Source of the DNA: Cytophagia bacterium
GTDB taxonomy: Bacteria > Bacteroidota > Bacteroidia > UBA7662
NCBI GenBank assembly: GCA_009926405.1
Contig: RFOZ01000014.1
Span: 1 to 22,710, forward strand
Length of the DNA: 22,710 nt
Direction of reading: 5' to 3'
Under the pieces are notes generated by a model. That model was not told the origin of the DNA. It saw only the letters and a list, made by a program, of their open reading frames with translations, and did not search any database. Each line of letters begins with the position of its first letter. Position 1 is the first letter of the stretch. Positions 22,483 to 22,710 of this stretch are shown here, piece by piece. Made by a program: the position numbers and the translations under genes.

Positions 22483-22710
22483 ATGGAAAATCCCCGGCTT
22501 TTGGATGAGGAGACAACTCGTATTTACTTGGTTGGCATGCCAGGCTCCGGTAAATCAACGGCGGGACCTTTGTTAGCGGAATGCTTGGGTTGGGCCTTTC
22601 AAGACCTTGACCAACAAATTGAATCCGAGGTTGATTTATCCATTTCTCGGATTTTTGAAGAGAGGGGAGAGGAGGTTTTTCGAGCCATCGAAACTCGTCT
22701 TTTGCATCAG
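22483..22710 (+). CDS. aroK: Shikimate kinase, N-terminal part (runs off window)
   Basis: Phosphorylates shikimate at O3 in the aromatic amino acid pathway. The first 76 codons are present, about 45% of the enzyme. Walker A is GMPGSGKST (18-26). FQDLDQQIE holds the shikimate- and Mg-binding aspartates, and IFEERGEEVFRAIE contains the shikimate-binding Arg and the conserved Glu that follows. The ATG lies five bases after the permease stop, so the two are co-transcribed although functionally unrelated. The window ends inside the gene with the frame open. Confidence 0.93.
   Translation, partial: MENPRLLDEETTRIYLVGMPGSGKSTAGPLLAECLGWAFQDLDQQIESEVDLSISRIFEERGEEVFRAIETRLLHQ

Overview
The window looks like a contig of a Bacteroidota bacterium, probably Flavobacteriales or a close relative. 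The evidence is the type IX secretion protein PorV, a DUF4837 lipoprotein, a DUF1599 protein beside folP/cdaA, a BT_3928-type DoxX protein, an alpha2beta2-type pyruvate dehydrogenase E1 alpha, and sites matching the Bacteroidota promoter (TTTG, about 19 nt, TAnnTTTG). Hand counts of a few lines give about 50% GC, and genes sit 5-60 nt apart. The first ~570 bases differ: about 70% GC, carrying the start of a planctomycete-like ligA and the last codons of the gene before it. This block meets porV inside a reading frame, so an assembly chimera or contamination is likely there.

Layout: (1) 1-570, foreign block. (2) ~571-4910, the 3' end of porV, a convergent metallo-beta-lactamase-fold hydrolase, and divergent from it a large outer-membrane protein (degenerate peptidase region, beta-propeller, C-terminal barrel). 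(3) 4994-10640, a five-gene forward operon: tatA, gatA, lytic transglycosylase, DUF4837 lipoprotein, purD. (4) 10671-13897, a possible accessory module: a reverse-strand lipocalin-like lipoprotein and an arginase-fold protein with no metal ligands, divergent from a membrane-anchored regulator with a LuxR-like HTH. (5) 13926-16197, reverse operon pdhA, TPR membrane protein, ribH. (6) 16256-18008, recF and a TPR-like lipoprotein, forward. (7) 18021-19730, folP and cdaA, reverse. (8) 19762-22710, forward: DUF1599, a frameshifted DoxX/BT_3928 protein, an OppB/DppB-type permease and the start of shikimate kinase.

Most genes are housekeeping: tRNA amidation, purine, folate, riboflavin and aromatic synthesis, DNA repair, c-di-AMP signalling, envelope maintenance and protein export. 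I found no RNA gene, CRISPR array, insertion sequence or phage gene, and no gene-free stretch over 300 nt; the longest, 12416-12670 (255 nt), holds two promoter candidates and an inverted repeat. I see no clear new multi-gene system. The best leads are the regulator/lipoprotein/pseudo-arginase cluster, the large peptidase-propeller-barrel protein, and two integrity problems (junction near 570, frameshift near 21015).
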